NCBI GenBank assembly: GCA_964521025.1
Contig: CAZFPK010000007.1
Span: 1 to 64,000, forward strand
Direction: 5' to 3'
Source of the DNA: DRTC01 sp964521025
GTDB taxonomy: Bacteria; Cloacimonadota; Cloacimonadia; Cloacimonadales; TCS61
Length of the DNA: 64,000 nucleotides
Every line of letters starts with the position of its first letter. Within the stretch, counting starts at the first letter, position 1. Positions 24,820-33,428 of this stretch are shown here, piece by piece. Position numbers and translations under genes: made by a program. Below the pieces are notes generated by a model. The model did not search any database. It had not been told where the DNA came from and was given only the letters and a program-made list of their open reading frames with translations.

Positions 24820-26144
24820 TTCGGGCTTTGGCTGATGCTGTGAATTGGCTCGAATCCCAAAGTCCTGAAAATTTAGAGTCCGAAATGCCCAAACTTCCGG
24901 TCAGGTTTGCTGAAGATGAGGAGTTATCAGAAGCAGAGATTGCTGTTTTGCAGGAAATGTTGAGCGTATTTAAAAGGTTTAACAAACCAAAAAGGAATAT
25001 TTTGCTCCTGAAAGGTCTGCTGAACCTTTTCTCAAATCCCGAAACTGAAATCCAAGTTCCAATGTCGGAAAGCGGAATGGGAAAATCATTGTTTATGTTT
25101 GATGAAAAGATGTCGATCAAACAAATGATGGAATTTGTGATGAAATTTGTCAGGAATAAAGATGTAAAAACATCCAAAAAGAATTTACCAAAATATCGGA
25201 CAGTCATTAAAAAAGAACATTCGATAAAAAAAGAGAAATCCAAATTTTCCATCGACACCAAAGACCTGCAGAAAATACGAATGAATTTTGCCAAAAGGGA
25301 AAAAACAAAACATTCTGTAAAAGGAAAAAACAATCTCTCTCTTGATAAAGGCAGGATCATCAGGTTTTCCAAAGATAAAACAGGAAATATCGCGATCACT
25401 CCAACTATCTTTAATGCGCTCCAAAATGGGAATTATTCTCTGCAGGAAAAGAAATTCAATATCCAAACTAAAAATTTTCTGTATCCGAAATACGAAGAAA
25501 ATGTAGTCTATAATATTATGCTCGTGCTGGATACGAGTAAATCGATTTCGTGGGTCATTCCGCATATTGAAAAGTTTGTTTCTTATATAACTTCCAATGT
25601 TTCCAATTCAAGGGACAAATTGGGTTTGATCACTTTTAATAACGATCTCGCTCAAATTTACCATTATCCCACTTTGAATGTGAAGCAGGTTATCGGCACG
25701 ATCAACAAGATGGAAGTTAAAGGTCAAACTCCCCTGGGAGAGGGATTAAATCTGGCTTTGCAGGTTTTTTCCAAAACCAAATATAGAATTCCCGGTATGA
25801 AAAACCTGCTGATCTTGATCTCGGACTGCTTTCCCGAACCTCTGGAGGGCGGTCATAAAGACCTTCTGGATGAACCTTCCTACAAACTGGTTTTATCAGC
25901 AGCGGAAAAAATCCGCGATGAAAAACTTGGTTTTATTATCATTAATCCTTCTGCTGAAAAAGAAGAGAAAATGACTTGGAACAAAAAATTGATAGAGAAG
26001 ATAATCGCAATTTCCAAAGCAAAATATATCGAAGTTAATCCCAGAATGAAATTAAATCTTTTTCAGGGAGAAAGGGCTTTTATTGACGAGGATAAATTGA
26101 ATGAATTTTTTGATACAGTAAATGAAGTGAAGATGAAGATGTAA
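24816..26144 (+). CDS. VWA-domain protein, chelatase subunit D-like
   Basis: A 442-aa partner of the upstream AAA+ ATPase, with start and previous stop overlapping as ATGA (translational coupling). The N-terminal half is charged and low-complexity. The C-terminal VWA domain (about 228-420) has a full MIDAS: DTSKS, the Thr of GQTPLGEG and the Asp of ISDCFP. Such proteins relay ATPase motion to a substrate by binding metal-coordinated acidic groups. What the complex acts on is unknown. Confidence 0.8.
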   Translation: MIRALADAVNWLESQSPENLESEMPKLPVRFAEDEELSEAEIAVLQEMLSVFKRFNKPKRNILLLKGLLNLFSNPETEIQVPMSESGMGKSLFMFDEKMSIKQMMEFVMKFVRNKDVKTSKKNLPKYRTVIKKEHSIKKEKSKFSIDTKDLQKIRMNFAKREKTKHSVKGKNNLSLDKGRIIRFSKDKTGNIAITPTIFNALQNGNYSLQEKKFNIQTKNFLYPKYEENVVYNIMLVLDTSKSISWVIPHIEKFVSYITSNVSNSRDKLGLITFNNDLAQIYHYPTLNVKQVIGTINKMEVKGQTPLGEGLNLALQVFSKTKYRIPGMKNLLILISDCFPEPLEGGHKDLLDEPSYKLVLSAAEKIRDEKLGFIIINPSAEKEEKMTWNKKLIEKIIAISKAKYIEVNPRMKLNLFQGERAFIDEDKLNEFFDTVNEVKMKM

Positions 26145-26152
26145 AAATAACT

Positions 26153-26330
26153 TCGGAATGTTCAGATTTATCTGATCTTCCGAATGTCGTCTATCTATAA
26201 TATGATGAATTAACATCGGAATGAGCGAAGCTTTCCGAAGGAAGGATGAATGTTCTTCCGATTGTTTGAGAGAAGCCAATCCCAACATTCCGAAGATTCG
26301 ACTTCGTCGAAACATTCGGAAGTTTCAGAA
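26153..26330. repeat. Cluster of TTCGGAA / TTCCGAA palindromic repeats
   Basis: CTTCGGAATG (from 26151), CTTCCGAATG, ATCGGAATGAGCGAAGC, TTCCGAAGGAAGG, CATTCCGAAG and CATTCGGAAG alternate in opposite orientations over this 180-bp gap. The phrase CGGAATGAGCGAAGCTTTCC is a relative, on the opposite strand, of the repeat at 53623-53652. They could be REP-like hairpins that form between genes. Confidence 0.65.
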
Positions 26331-26342
26331 AAAGGAAAAAAA

Positions 26343-27593
26343 ATGAAATATATCATAATTTCACTAATATTATTAATAACCATTTCAGTCTCTGCTGAAA
26401 TCATGATACCGATGGATAGTTTTTCTCAAACCAACCATCTGAAAGCGTACGGAGTTGCTTTTGAAGCATTAAAAAAGCAGATCGTTGTCAAATGGCTTCT
26501 TAACTATCGCGGCGGTTCCTGGTTATTCCCCGATTATCCGGAATTGGAAAACCTGTGTAATATTCGAGGAGTCAGTTATGAAATAATTTCATCAGCAGAA
26601 GTTGTGAACATTATGAGCGAAATCGAAGCAGCCAACATGGATATTGTGGTTCTGGAAAAAGAACCGAAGATAGCGGTTTATGTTCCTCCGAATCGACAAC
26701 CCTGGGACGATGCCGTAACACTTGCTCTAACTTATGCTCAAATAGAATACGAGACTTTATTCGACGAAGAAGTACTTTCCGGAAAACTCGAGGAATACGA
26801 CTGGCTGCATCTTCACCATGAAGATTTTACCGGGCAGTATGGGAAATTTTATGCTGCTTATCGTAATACCAATTGGTATAAAGAAGATGTCAGGATCAAC
26901 GAAGAATTAGCTTATGATCTCGGTTATAAGAAAGTCTGGAAGATGAAGCATGCAGTTGTTGAGAAAATCCGTAAATATGTAAAGAATGGCGGATTTCTTT
27001 TTGCTATGTGTGCGGCTTGCGATACTTACGATATCGCGCAGGCAGCCGTCAATGTAGATATCTGCGAACCGGTTTTTGATGGAGACAGGAAAGAACCGAA
27101 CTACGAAGCCAAACTCGATTTTGACAGGACTTTTGCCTTCGAGAATTTTACCCTTATTCCTAATCCGTATGTTTATGAATTTTCCAGTATAGATGCCAGC
27201 GATTATGCCAAATTGCGAGGACCGGAACAGGATTTTTTCCAGTTATTCGATTTTTCAGCAAAATACGATCCTGTTCCCACCATGCTGACTCAATGCCATC
27301 AAAATGTTGTGAACGGATTCCTCGGACAAACAACTTCCTTTCATAAAGAATTTGTGAAGAAAAGCGTGATTGTTCTTGGCGAATCACCGGGAGTTAATGA
27401 AGTTAAATACTTACACGGCAATTTCGGGAAAGGAACTTTCACCTTTTACGGCGGACACGATCCGGAAGATTATCAGCATAAAATAGGCGACCCGGAAACA
27501 GTTCTCGATCTACATAAGAATTCTCCCGGTTACCGCTTGATCCTGAATAATATTTTGTTTCCGGCGGCGGAGAAGAAGAAGTTGAAGACTTGA
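26343..27593 (+). CDS. Exported protein of the family often mislabelled asparagine synthetase B
   Basis: A 416-aa periplasmic or surface protein with a signal peptide (MKYIIISLILLITISVSA). I recognise conserved blocks of an FCB-group family: DHLKAYGVA-like start, VKWLLNYRGGSWL, VYVPPNRQPWDDAV, LHLHHEDFTGQYGKF, KNGGFLFAMCAACDT and GKGTFTFYGGHDPEDYQH. Database entries sometimes call this family asparagine synthetase B, but no glutamine amidotransferase or AsnB domain is visible. The fold is probably class I GATase-like, with an AMCAAC nucleophile-elbow-like motif. ATG 26343 follows AAAGGA. The upstream gap is repeat-rich. Confidence 0.6.
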   Translation: MKYIIISLILLITISVSAEIMIPMDSFSQTNHLKAYGVAFEALKKQIVVKWLLNYRGGSWLFPDYPELENLCNIRGVSYEIISSAEVVNIMSEIEAANMDIVVLEKEPKIAVYVPPNRQPWDDAVTLALTYAQIEYETLFDEEVLSGKLEEYDWLHLHHEDFTGQYGKFYAAYRNTNWYKEDVRINEELAYDLGYKKVWKMKHAVVEKIRKYVKNGGFLFAMCAACDTYDIAQAAVNVDICEPVFDGDRKEPNYEAKLDFDRTFAFENFTLIPNPYVYEFSSIDASDYAKLRGPEQDFFQLFDFSAKYDPVPTMLTQCHQNVVNGFLGQTTSFHKEFVKKSVIVLGESPGVNEVKYLHGNFGKGTFTFYGGHDPEDYQHKIGDPETVLDLHKNSPGYRLILNNILFPAAEKKKLKT

Positions 27594-27887
27594 AAAAGGG
27601 ACAAGTTGAAAGGTGCAAGGAACAAGGAACTTGGAGAAAGGAAACGAGAATATAGAGAAAAGAGTACAGAAAAATCCATCGTTCCTAACCTCCTGTTTAG
27701 GAAAGTAAAAACGCTATTTTGTGCTGTATTTAATCCTATTTCAGATCACATAAATTCTTTTTTGTGTTTTGGTGTCTTGGTGGTGAGATAATTCCGTAAC
27801 TCATTACTTTTCTTAAACTTAAAAAATTCTGGACAAGACAAGCCCGATTTTCTTTTTGACACAATAATTTGGGAATTGGGAGAAGTA
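27594..27887. other. Repeat-rich gap before the S1 gene
   Basis: No gene is supported. The gap contains GGTGCAAGGAACAAGG, a phrase family also seen before gmhB, a small hairpin TCCTAA/TTAGGA near 27685, the phrase GTTTTGGTGTCTTGGTGG near 27769, and a TTGACA box at 27856-27861, only 32 nt before the S1 start. Confidence 0.5.
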
Positions 27888-29432
27888 ATGGAAAAAAACG
27901 ATGAAATGATCGGGGAAAAAGAAAAAGATCCTGAAAAGTTAAAAAATATAATGGAAGGATCTGAAATGATTGAAAAAACAGATGAAATCAAATCAGAAGA
28001 TGTTGAAAAGGCGGAAAAAGAAATGCCGGAACCTTCCACCACCAACGAAAATGTCGATTTTGCTCAAATGCTTGAAGACTCACTTTTAAATATACCTCAA
28101 TTGCAGGTTGGAGATAAAATCGAAGGTGAAATCCTGAATATAACAGATTCATATATTTTTATCTCCATTGGCGGGAAAAGAGATGCTTATGCCGAAAAAG
28201 CCGACTATCTGGATAAATCAGGCAAAATACCTTTCAAAGTCGGGGACAATCTTTCCGGTTATGTAACAAAATATACGGAAACAGAAACATTGATCTCAAA
28301 AAGCCTGGTTTCAGTGAATAAAAGGATCTTAAGAGAAGCATTCGAAGAAAAAATTCCTGTAAACGGTAAAATAGTTTCTCTGGTTAATAGAGGATATTTG
28401 GTCGATATCTCGGGTGTAAGAGCATTTTGCCCGATGTCGCATATCGATAATAAATTCGTTAAAGATCCTAAAGAATATTTAGGTCAAAGTCTTGATTTTA
28501 TCATTAAAGAGTTTAAAGAGAATGGTCGGAATATTGTTGTTTCCCGGAAGGTCATTCTCGATGAAGAAAAGAATAAACTCAAGAATGAGACCTTGAGTAA
28601 AATCGAGTTAGATTCAGTTGTAAAAGGGAAAGTAACGAGATTAACTAATTTCGGAGCATTTATCGATTTAGGTGGGATCGAAGGTCTGCTTCATATTTCC
28701 CAGTTCTCCTGGGCAAGAGTCGAGTCACCATCGGAGATTTTGAATATAGGCGACGAGATTGAAGCAAAAATAATTAATATTAAAGGTGAGAAGATTTCCC
28801 TCAGTTTGAAAGCTCTGGTAGAAAATCCTTTTGAACAGGCTTTGGATGAATTAAAGGAAGGAGATGCAGTTTCCTGTCGTGTTCTCCGAAATCAGCCGTT
28901 CGGCTCTTTTGTCGAGATCATACCGGGAGTGGAGGGATTAATTCCGATTTCTGAACTTGCTCTTGGAAGAAGAGTTAATAATCCTTCAGAAATTGTTTCC
29001 GAAGGTGATTTCGTGGAAGCTCAAATAATGAGAATAAATCACGAAAGGAAAAAGATTTCTCTTTCTTTGAAAGCTTTGCAGCCGGATCCCTGGGATGATA
29101 TCGAAGAGATAATCGCAGAAAATGATATCATTACCGGGAAAATAGAGAATGTAGTAAATTTCGGAGTCTTTATCAAGATCAAAGATGGAGTCGATGGTTT
29201 GCTTCCTTCATCTAAGATAAAACTGGCAAATTTGAAATTGGATAAGACCAATATTGGAGAGGAACTGAAAGTTCGAGTAGTCAGGATCGATCGAGAAAAG
29301 AAAAGAATTTCTTTGGAGCCGACAAATCTGCCGGAATCTGCAGTCGAAGCAAAGGACGATTGGCATAAATATAAAAGACAAAAAAAGAAAAAAGAAGTGA
29401 TCAACGACGAAAGCCCTTTTGCTCATTTATAA
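27888..29432 (+). CDS. rpsA: Ribosomal protein S1-like protein, five S1 domains
   Basis: A 514-aa protein with a charged N-terminal tail (about 60 residues) and five OB-fold S1 repeats starting near residues 77, 162, 243, 328 and 412. Repeats 3-5 have the canonical G.V....FG.F........G..H.S pattern, while the first two are diverged, as in ribosomal S1 where they dock on the ribosome. S1 helps bind mRNA that lacks strong Shine-Dalgarno sites, which fits the weak sites of several genes here. Start 27888 follows GGGAG; the TTG at 27876 is less likely. Confidence 0.85.
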   Translation: MEKNDEMIGEKEKDPEKLKNIMEGSEMIEKTDEIKSEDVEKAEKEMPEPSTTNENVDFAQMLEDSLLNIPQLQVGDKIEGEILNITDSYIFISIGGKRDAYAEKADYLDKSGKIPFKVGDNLSGYVTKYTETETLISKSLVSVNKRILREAFEEKIPVNGKIVSLVNRGYLVDISGVRAFCPMSHIDNKFVKDPKEYLGQSLDFIIKEFKENGRNIVVSRKVILDEEKNKLKNETLSKIELDSVVKGKVTRLTNFGAFIDLGGIEGLLHISQFSWARVESPSEILNIGDEIEAKIINIKGEKISLSLKALVENPFEQALDELKEGDAVSCRVLRNQPFGSFVEIIPGVEGLIPISELALGRRVNNPSEIVSEGDFVEAQIMRINHERKKISLSLKALQPDPWDDIEEIIAENDIITGKIENVVNFGVFIKIKDGVDGLLPSSKIKLANLKLDKTNIGEELKVRVVRIDREKKRISLEPTNLPESAVEAKDDWHKYKRQKKKKEVINDESPFAHL

Positions 29433-29460
29433 GATGTGATTTTATTTGAGAAGTCTTAGA

Positions 29461-29491
29461 AACTTAACAAGTTTCAAAAACTTGTTAAGTT
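29461..29491. terminator. Bidirectional terminator between S1 and DUF6765 genes
   Basis: AACTTAACAAGTTT (29461-29474) and AAACTTGTTAAGTT (29478-29491) form a perfect 14-bp hairpin with a 3-nt loop between convergent genes. It overlaps the stop of the minus-strand gene at 29485. Confidence 0.75.
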
Positions 29492-30612
29492 TTCACATAC
29501 TCATTTGGTATCTTCAATCCTTCTTTCTCACAAAAAGCAAAAAATAACTTTTTATACCATTTTACTGCTTGATAAAACTCATACCAGTAAGATTTTTCAA
29601 AATTGTCCGAAAGTATAGCGCTCTCAACTTTTCTCTGCTCAAATTTCTTTTTTTCAAAATTAGAAAAAGCCTGCTCTAACCAGTGAATTTCATTATATTG
29701 GAGAGCCAAGTCTGATTCATTGAATAAACCAAGTTCAGCAATAATTTTCCGCCAGTTTTTGATTCTCTTCTTATCATTTCCCTTTTTTAAAAGAGTATTA
29801 TCTAATTTTTCAAATTCCTGGAAATCCAGGTCATCATCTTTAAATTCAGTATGTTTTCCCAGAAAATCCTCCAGATGTTCTTTGATTTTTTCAAAAGCAT
29901 TCCTGAACCGAACGGGATTATCATTTTCAGAAATTTTTATTGCTTCCGAAAATTGATCGCTATAATCATATTTATAAGACCATATCAGGTAAGGTAGATC
30001 AGGATATTCCAGCGCTTGTCCATGACCATAAGCAGGCATCCCGGAATCTAATAGTTTATCGAATTTACTTTTATAGAACCATTTCAGGATTTTCGAGATT
30101 TTATGTGTGAACACTCCGGCAATTTTTGTCTTTGTCCTGATTTCCCTGATATCATTGACTTTGCTTAGCAAACCGGAAAATCCCTGATGTGAAAATGTAT
30201 CAGCATAAGGATGCAGAACCATCCCGAATTTCACAAGGTTATTTTCCTTTTTTGCTTCTTCCAAAATCTTCAAGATTACAGGTGATTCCTCTTTACAGCG
30301 CAATTTTTTCACGAAACTATTCCCATCACAACCCGGCACAAAATGAAAAGCACAGGTATTATTGGTCATTGCTGAAAAATTGAAAGTTTTGATCTTAAAA
30401 TAAGAGTGACAGGTCGCCATATTAAAAAAAGCAGATTTATTATCGATAATGTCATGTTCAATATGGTTTATATTTCCCCGGTAAACAATATGGTTTATTT
30501 TGGAATCATCGACAAATTGGGAAGAATGAGCAATAATTTGAGCAGCTTCTTTTTGGAAACCAACTGCTCGAGCATATGCCAAAACTGCGTAATAATGCGC
30601 GTCTTTTTTCAT
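29485..30612 (-). CDS. DUF6765 family protein
   Basis: A 375-aa cytoplasmic protein beginning MKKDAHYYAVLAYARAVGF with AAQIIAHSSQFVDD, the pattern of DUF6765. Conserved histidines and aspartates (HSS, VHP-like LHPYADTFSHQGFSG, and YGHGQALEYPD) suggest a metal-dependent HD- or phospholipase C-like helical hydrolase. The substrate is unknown. It is preceded with a 4-nt stop/start overlap by a 39-aa membrane peptide gene, which suggests that the two are made together. Confidence 0.65.
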   Translation of the reverse strand: MKKDAHYYAVLAYARAVGFQKEAAQIIAHSSQFVDDSKINHIVYRGNINHIEHDIIDNKSAFFNMATCHSYFKIKTFNFSAMTNNTCAFHFVPGCDGNSFVKKLRCKEESPVILKILEEAKKENNLVKFGMVLHPYADTFSHQGFSGLLSKVNDIREIRTKTKIAGVFTHKISKILKWFYKSKFDKLLDSGMPAYGHGQALEYPDLPYLIWSYKYDYSDQFSEAIKISENDNPVRFRNAFEKIKEHLEDFLGKHTEFKDDDLDFQEFEKLDNTLLKKGNDKKRIKNWRKIIAELGLFNESDLALQYNEIHWLEQAFSNFEKKKFEQRKVESAILSDNFEKSYWYEFYQAVKWYKKLFFAFCEKEGLKIPNEYVKT

Positions 30613-30728
30613 TTCCGCTCCATCTCTTTATTCAGATTTTCGATTCCTTTCTTAAATCCCAGGAAAGCGGTAACAGAAACAACTCCGGCCAAAATTAAGT
30701 GCAATAATAATCTGACAGGTTTTTTCAT
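30609..30728 (-). CDS. 39-aa single-pass membrane peptide coupled to DUF6765
   Basis: A short frame MKKPVRLLLHLILAGVVS... ending KEMERK. Basic N terminus, one hydrophobic helix (about residues 6-24) and a charged tail. Its TGA overlaps the ATG of the DUF6765 gene (ATGA). This coupling and the clean membrane-peptide layout are the evidence that it is real. It may recruit the DUF6765 protein to the membrane. Confidence 0.55.
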   Translation of the reverse strand: MKKPVRLLLHLILAGVVSVTAFLGFKKGIENLNKEMERK

Positions 30729-30836
30729 ATTAAATCACCCGCGAAACGCACGAAAAAACGCGAATAAAATTATTTTTCTGATTCCTTTTTCTCCAATCGA
30801 CCAATTACTAATGACCCAATGACCAGGGACCAATGG

Positions 30837-30995
30837 CTATTCTTCTACTTCATCTTCTTCCTCATGCTGAAAAAGGTCGTGGAATCTTTCTTTGCACAAA
30901 CTGAAATGTTCTTTACAATACGGGCATTTTTTGATGATAAAAATTATCAAACCGATAACTCCAAAAAAAAACAACCAGCCGCAAAATTTTTTCAT
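30837..30995 (-). CDS. 52-aa small membrane protein
   Basis: MKKFCGWLFFFGVIGLIIFIIKKCPYC..., one transmembrane helix (about residues 5-21), then a CPYC motif, another Cys and an acidic tail (HEEEDEVEE). A canonical GGAGG lies 7 nt before the ATG, better than most sites in the window. The CPYC could bind metal or be redox-active. No family is recognised. Confidence 0.55.
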   Translation of the reverse strand: MKKFCGWLFFFGVIGLIIFIIKKCPYCKEHFSLCKERFHDLFQHEEEDEVEE

Positions 30996-31232
30996 TTGTT
31001 TCCTCCGAAAATTCTTATTCTTTTTTTACTAATCTAAATTGAATTGGGATAGGATTATTGTCAAATAAAAGTTCTAAAACAATTTTTCCCAGCATGGATG
31101 ATAATTAATTTCAAGTATTTTGTTATAAAGTCAGGGTAATTTTTGTGATATGTAACACAAAGTAAGGGTAAATTGAAAATCTTTATGAAACTTTTTTTAG
31201 ATATTTTTAGAGAGAAATTTCATAAGATTGTA

Positions 31233-31593
31233 TTAAGCCTTCGACCAGAGTGAAAGCCGATTTCCGTTAGGATCTTTAAAAGTTCCTACAAATCCGTGTC
31301 CTCCTTCGATCTCCTTTTTCCAATGAACGATTTTTCCACCGGCAGCAGCGATTTCTTCCAGTTTTTGATTGATATCATCGACAGCAATTACCAGATTAAT
31401 CCCTTCTTCAGCAGGTTTGTAGGAAGGTTCGAATCCACCGCTAATGATTCCGTCGGTGAAAAAAGCATAGTTTTTATCAGGAAAAACATTAACCTTCCAG
31501 TTGAATAATTTAGAATAGAATTTTTCTGTTTTCGTCAAATCCTGATCCGGGATTTCGATGTGACAGAACGCGTTTGTTTTTATTTTTTGGCAT
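31233..31593 (-). pseudogene. VOC (glyoxalase/bleomycin-resistance) protein with N-terminal frameshift
   Basis: The clear VOC domain reads AFCHIEIPDQDLTKTEKFYSKLF, GGFEP, INLVIAVDDI, GGKIVHWKKEI and FKDPNGNRLSLWSK. The frame that holds it has no ATG. The well-placed ATG (complement of 31591-31593, AAAGGA upstream) opens MPKNKNK and is one base out of frame. An A-rich run at 31577-31590 is the likely site of a one-base indel. TTG at 31538 could start a truncated 101-aa form lacking the first strand. It may be a true mutation or an assembly error. Confidence 0.65.
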
Positions 31594-31923
31594 GATTTTT
31601 TTCCTTTATCTATTTTGGTTATCTTATTGAATTTCAGTTTAATATTTATTGATTCAATATCTTGATTTCCGCATTTCTGCTAATTCTTCCAAAACCGTAT
31701 TCCCTTTTTCATTTTTTATCATTCTGAAAAACCGATGATTTTTGATTTTGATTTGTTTCTTCCCCTTTCTACCTGTAACAAAATCCTTTTCATTTTTAAT
31801 TATTGGTTTTTTAGAAACTTATTCAAATTGTGGTTTTCCATATTGAAACTCTAATATTTTATCTGTGTTTATCTGCGAAAATCCGTGAGCAAGATATTCT
31901 TTTTCACAGTTTACAAATCTATG
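31594..31923. other. Gap with a possible gene remnant on the minus strand
   Basis: On the minus strand a frame from about 31818 to 31654 has 54 codons without a stop and reads like a protein tail (KKQIKIKNHRFFRM...VLEELAEMRKSRY), but it has no proper start and no upstream partner. It might be the end of a lost small gene. The rest is A/T-rich, with a dispersed phrase TTTATCTGCG near 31867. Confidence 0.35.
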
Positions 31924-33375
31924 CTACATCTCAAACTTCACATTCAACTGCCGGACTGCAAGAGTATCATCGACTCTTTTCACAGGAGTTTGGCAGGGAG
32001 CATTTTTCAGGATTTCCGGATTTTCTTCACTTTCTTCAGCAATTTCGATCATGGCAGTAATAAATTCATCGAGAGTTTCTTTGCTTTCGGTTTCGGTTGG
32101 TTCGATCATCATAGCCTCCGGAACAATGAGCGGGAAATAGATAGTAGGTGCGTGAAAACCTTTATCCAGGATGCGTTTAGCAACATCGAGAGTTTTCACG
32201 CCTGTTTTTTCCTTCTGCCATTTACTGCTGGCAATGAATTCGTGCATGCAGAAAATATCTTTATAAGGAATATAGTAATGATTTTCCAGTTTTTTTATCA
32301 GATAATTGGCATTGATGACCGCATTTTCAGTAACTCTTTTCAAACCTTTCGAACCCAACATCTTAATATAAATATAAGCCCGGACATTGACGGCAAAATT
32401 CCCAAAAAAGGAATGAACTTTGCCGATAGAAGTTTCTTTATGAGAATCATCTAAATAATATTTACCTTCTTTTTTGGCAATCATTGGAACGGGTAAAAAT
32501 TTTTCCAAATCTTCCCGAACACCGATCGGACCTGAACCCGGACCTCCTCCTCCATGCGGAGTAGAAAAGGTTTTATGCAGATTGTAGTGCATAATATCGA
32601 AGCCGATTTCTCCCGGTTTTATGTAACCAAGTAAAGCATTAAAATTCGCTCCATCAAGGTACATCAAGCCGTCAACGCTGTGAATCAGTTCGGAAATTTC
32701 TTCGATTTGAGTTTCGAAAATCCCGAGTGTGTTGGGATTGGTCAGCATAAAACCGGCAACTTCTTCATCGATATGAGCCTTCAAATCCTCGATATCGACC
32801 ATTCCCTTTTCATTGGATTTGATCTCAGTCATTTTATAACCGCCAAGAGATACTGTTGCCGGATTAGTACCGTGAGCAGAATCCGGAAGAATGATTTTTT
32901 TCTTATGAGAGTTCCCTTTTGCATCATGATAAGCACGCATTATTTTCAGTCCGGTAAATTCTCCATGTGCTCCGGCAACCGGCTGCAGAGTGACATTGGA
33001 AAATCCGGCGATTTCTGCTAAATCCTGCTGCAATTCGTATAAAATTTGAAGAACCCCCTGAACAGTATCTTCGTCTTGAAAAGGATGCAAATTCAGAATT
33101 CCTTTATTCCTGACCAGAGTTTCATTTATCTTTGGATTATATTTCATGGTGCAGGAACCAAGCGGATAAAATCCTTTTTCGATACAGTAATTCATTTGTG
33201 AAAGTTCGAGGAAATGCCGCATCACATCGAGTTCACTGACTTCCGGGAGTTTTGCATCTTCTTTTCTTAAAAATTTATTTTGTATGCAATCCTGCAGTTT
33301 TAGGTCAACATCATTTTTGGGAAGCGTGTAACCTTTCCTCCCTGCTGAATTTTTTTCGAATATTGTTTTTGGCAT
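31924..33375 (-). CDS. gcvPB: Glycine dehydrogenase (decarboxylating) subunit 2
   Basis: A 483-aa PLP-binding half of the two-subunit glycine decarboxylase P-protein, which with subunit 1 releases CO2 from glycine and loads aminomethyl on the H-protein. The PLP lysine region is HYNLHKTFSTPHGGGGPGSGP. The LPDSAHGTNPATVSLGGY block and GSCTMKYNPK near the start are diagnostic. In the minus-strand reading order gcvPA comes first, then a DUF559 cassette, then this gene. It has AAGGAG before the ATG, and its own site allows translation despite the insertion. Confidence 0.95.
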   Translation of the reverse strand: MPKTIFEKNSAGRKGYTLPKNDVDLKLQDCIQNKFLRKEDAKLPEVSELDVMRHFLELSQMNYCIEKGFYPLGSCTMKYNPKINETLVRNKGILNLHPFQDEDTVQGVLQILYELQQDLAEIAGFSNVTLQPVAGAHGEFTGLKIMRAYHDAKGNSHKKKIILPDSAHGTNPATVSLGGYKMTEIKSNEKGMVDIEDLKAHIDEEVAGFMLTNPNTLGIFETQIEEISELIHSVDGLMYLDGANFNALLGYIKPGEIGFDIMHYNLHKTFSTPHGGGGPGSGPIGVREDLEKFLPVPMIAKKEGKYYLDDSHKETSIGKVHSFFGNFAVNVRAYIYIKMLGSKGLKRVTENAVINANYLIKKLENHYYIPYKDIFCMHEFIASSKWQKEKTGVKTLDVAKRILDKGFHAPTIYFPLIVPEAMMIEPTETESKETLDEFITAMIEIAEESEENPEILKNAPCQTPVKRVDDTLAVRQLNVKFEM

Positions 33376-33399
33376 TGATTCTCCTTGTTTCCATATAAT

Positions 33400-33428
33400 C
33401 CCCCTGAAAAGGGGGAATAAAAGGGGTT
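33400..33428. repeat. Left terminal repeat of the DUF559 cassette
   Basis: CCCCC-TGAAAA-GGGGG (33400-33415) and AGGGGTT (33422-33428). It is the inverted counterpart of 33809-33840, and the DUF559 stop codon lies on its inner edge at 33427-33429. Confidence 0.75.

Noticed and set aside
26343..27593. Annotation as asparagine synthetase B
   Set aside because: There is no N-terminal Cys2 amidotransferase or AsnB synthetase motif, and the protein has a signal peptide. The name seems to be a propagated database label.
27606..27791. Open frame of 61 codons before the S1 gene
   Set aside because: It consists of dispersed repeat phrases (GGTGCAAGGAACAAGG and others) and has no ribosome site.
31425..31445. 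GGTTCGAATCC, which looks like a tRNA T-loop
   Set aside because: It is part of the VOC coding sequence (complement encodes GGFEP), and no acceptor or anticodon stem surrounds it.
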